Positions 17,210-19,726 of a DNA stretch of 19,726 nt are shown here, one piece after another. The notes under the pieces are model-generated. The model ran no database searches. It saw only the letters and a program-made list of their open reading frames with translations, and was not told the origin of the DNA. The stretch spans positions 1 through 19,726 of the forward strand of contig JAJZHS010000009.1 of the NCBI GenBank assembly GCA_021798395.1, read 5' to 3'. Both the position numbers and the translations under genes were made by a program. The stretch comes from Pseudomonadota bacterium. GTDB lineage: Bacteria > Pseudomonadota > Gammaproteobacteria > Burkholderiales > Burkholderiaceae_C. The stretch's first letter is position 1, and each line of letters begins with the position of its first letter.

Positions 17210-17214
17210 AGGAG
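17210..17214 (+). promoter_or_regulatory. Shine-Dalgarno of the aldehyde dehydrogenase gene
   Basis: AGGAG, seven bases before the ATG at 17222. Spacing favours this ATG over the in-frame GTG at 17219 (four bases away) and over the out-of-frame ATG at 17215. Confidence 0.7.
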
Positions 17215-17221
17215 ATGAGTG

Positions 17222-18742
<1,521 letters not shown>

Positions 18743-18748
18743 CCCGTG

Positions 18749-19129
18749 ATGAGCGCCACCGCACCTGCGCAGGTGGTCGCCACCGCAGCCGCCCTGGAAT
18801 TGATCGGGCGGCTGCGGGCGACGCACGGCGCGTTGATGTTCCATCAGTCCGGCGGCTGCTGCGACGGCAGCGCGCCGATGTGCTACCCGGCCGGCGAGTT
18901 CCTCACCGGTGACGCCGACCGCCTGCTCGGCGACATCGGCGGCGCGCCGTTCTACATCAGCGCGGCGCAGTTCGAGTACTGGAAGCACACCCAGCTGATC
19001 ATCGACGTGGTCGACGGGCGCGGCGGCATGTTCTCGCTCGAGGGCCCGACCGGCAAGCGCTTCCTGACCCGCTCGCGGCTGTACGAGGACGCCGAGTGGG
19101 CCGCTTTGCAGGCCGCGGGCCGCGTCTGA
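18749..19129 (+). CDS. DUF779 family protein
   Basis: A 126-residue protein of the DUF779 family, which is regularly found directly downstream of AldB/ExaC-type aldehyde dehydrogenases. It has a conserved cysteine motif SGGCCDGSAPMCYP (Cys37, Cys38, Cys45) in an otherwise compact domain, and LIIDVVDGRGGMFSLEGPTG (83-102) towards the end. The cysteines could bind metal or form a redox pair, but no function is established to my knowledge. The ATG at 18749 is six bases after the dehydrogenase stop. A GTG at 18746 is also in frame. Coupled translation with the dehydrogenase suggests a role in its maturation or protection; this is inference. Confidence 0.9.
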   Translation: MSATAPAQVVATAAALELIGRLRATHGALMFHQSGGCCDGSAPMCYPAGEFLTGDADRLLGDIGGAPFYISAAQFEYWKHTQLIIDVVDGRGGMFSLEGPTGKRFLTRSRLYEDAEWAALQAAGRV

Positions 19130-19157
19130 CCCCGTTTTCCGACCACCTTCTTGCACG

Positions 19158-19285
19158 AGGAGAAAAAACCGATCACAGCACCGTTCGCAAATTCGACCGG
19201 AACCCGTACCCGATGCGTCCTGCGGCGCGAAGCTCGCCCAGCCGCCGACCGGGTCCATGCACAGCAAGCTTGGTTTCCCAACTAG
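19158..19285 (+). other. Orphan ribosome-site-like sequence with a short open frame lacking ATG/GTG
   Basis: AGGAGA at 19158-19163 is followed by eight bases and then an ATC, from which 37 codons are open to a TAG at 19283-19285, just before the next gene. No usual start codon is present. It may be a leader relic or chance. The rest of the 164-bp gap between DUF779 and the PQQ gene holds nothing else I recognise. Confidence 0.25.
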
Positions 19286-19288
19286 GAG
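19284..19288 (+). promoter_or_regulatory. Shine-Dalgarno of the PQQ dehydrogenase gene
   Basis: AGGAG, five bases before the ATG at 19294. It fixes the start at the beginning of a clear signal peptide. Confidence 0.75.
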
Positions 19289-19293
19289 ACAAC

Positions 19294-19726
19294 ATGAAAC
19301 GACAGAACCACCGTTTCGCCCGCTACGCGCGACATGCTGCCTTGTCCGCGCTCGGGCTGGCAGCTGCCGGCACCGCGCTGGCCGCCAACTATCCCACGGT
19401 CACGCAGCAGCGGCTCAACGATGCCGCGCACAGCACCGAGTGGCTGACCTACTACCACTCGTACGGCGGCGAGAGCTATTCGCCGGCGAAGCAGATCGAC
19501 ACGGCCAACGTCAAGAATCTCAAAATGGTCTGGTCGCACAAATTCCCGGCCGACCTGACCCAGGGCTTCGAAGCCACTCCGATCGTCAACGGCGACTATC
19601 TGTACGTCACGGTGCCGAAGGACGGTGTCTACGCCTTCGACGCCACCACCGGCAAGAAGCTGTGGAACTACACCCCGACGCTGTCGCCGCTGTCGTTCAA
19701 GACCGTCTGCTGCGACGTGGTCAACC
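19294..19726 (+). CDS. PQQ-dependent alcohol dehydrogenase, N-terminal part
   Basis: The first 144 codons are present and the gene runs off the window. A Sec signal peptide (about 1-30, ending GTALA) leads to a periplasmic quinoprotein. WLTYYHSYGGESYSPAKQI, then LKMVWSHKF, LTQGFEATPIV and YAFDATTGKKLWNY are the first propeller repeats of the PQQ alcohol dehydrogenase family. The adjacent Cys139-Cys140 in TVCCDVVN form the rare vicinal disulphide over the PQQ site. It would oxidise an alcohol to the aldehyde used by the ExaC-type enzyme. Whether it is a methanol/ethanol quinoprotein or a quinohemoprotein with a C-terminal cytochrome, and whether it binds Ca or a lanthanide, depends on the missing part. 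Confidence 0.92.
   Translation, partial: MKRQNHRFARYARHAALSALGLAAAGTALAANYPTVTQQRLNDAAHSTEWLTYYHSYGGESYSPAKQIDTANVKNLKMVWSHKFPADLTQGFEATPIVNGDYLYVTVPKDGVYAFDATTGKKLWNYTPTLSPLSFKTVCCDVVN

Larger units (their letters stand above)
16910..17221. other. 312-bp divergent intergenic regulatory region
   Basis: No credible gene lies between the YceI-like and aldehyde dehydrogenase starts. The region holds a cluster of GTCGC/GCGAC palindromes (16980-17034), a 13-bp direct repeat GCGCGACGGCGCC (16964-16976 and 17028-17040), a sigma-54-like promoter (17128-17143) and a ribosome site. The layout is that of an enhancer-dependent promoter driving the plus-strand genes. No clear promoter for the YceI-like gene was found. 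Confidence 0.6.

Noticed and set aside
19130..19293. A separate sigma-54 promoter for the PQQ dehydrogenase
   Set aside because: TTGCACGAGGAG resembles part of the motif, but no TGGCAC/TTGC pair with correct spacing exists in the gap.

Overview
The window is GC-rich, densely coding DNA with the gene content of a betaproteobacterium, most likely in the Burkholderiales. The clues are a DUF3138-type outer-membrane protein, a hydroxycinnamate-type CoA cluster, an AldB/ExaC-type aldehyde dehydrogenase followed by DUF779, and a PQQ-dependent alcohol dehydrogenase. The genus cannot be fixed from the sequence. I see no tRNA, rRNA, insertion sequence, phage gene or CRISPR array.

Layout. (1) 1-116 is the tail of a glutamate dehydrogenase gene. 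(2) 303-7419 is an aryl/acyl-CoA catabolic cluster in two divergent arms. The minus arm is crotonase, feruloyl-CoA synthase-like ligase, then SDR dehydrogenase. The plus arm is CoA-transferase, thiolase, then MarR regulator. A perfect 5-bp-arm inverted repeat lies between the arms at 3911-3924. (3) 7556-8383 is a LuxR-type regulator, convergent with the next block. (4) 8408-15402, minus strand, is a six-gene operon read as PotF-like binding protein, DUF3138 outer-membrane protein, amidase, PotA-, PotB- and PotC-like proteins. (5) 15586-16909 holds a membrane-anchored retropepsin-like protease and a YceI-like lipoprotein. (6) 16910-17221 is a 312-bp divergent intergenic region with GTCGC/GCGAC palindromes and a sigma-54-like promoter. 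(7) 17222 to the end carries aldehyde dehydrogenase, DUF779 protein and the start of a PQQ-dependent alcohol dehydrogenase, an alcohol-to-acid oxidation module.

How the parts may work together. The enzymes of block 2 are what is needed to shorten an already unsaturated aryl-propenoyl side chain by beta-oxidation: ligase, hydratase, dehydrogenase, thiolase, then CoA transfer. No acyl-CoA dehydrogenase would be needed. Block 4 has a predicted outer-membrane protein, a periplasmic binding protein, an inner-membrane ABC importer and an amide hydrolase in one operon. This suggests uptake and cleavage of an amide, possibly a modified polyamine. Blocks 2 and 4 together fit use of plant hydroxycinnamoyl-polyamine amides (phenolamides). 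That link is a hypothesis resting on gene proximity and family function only.
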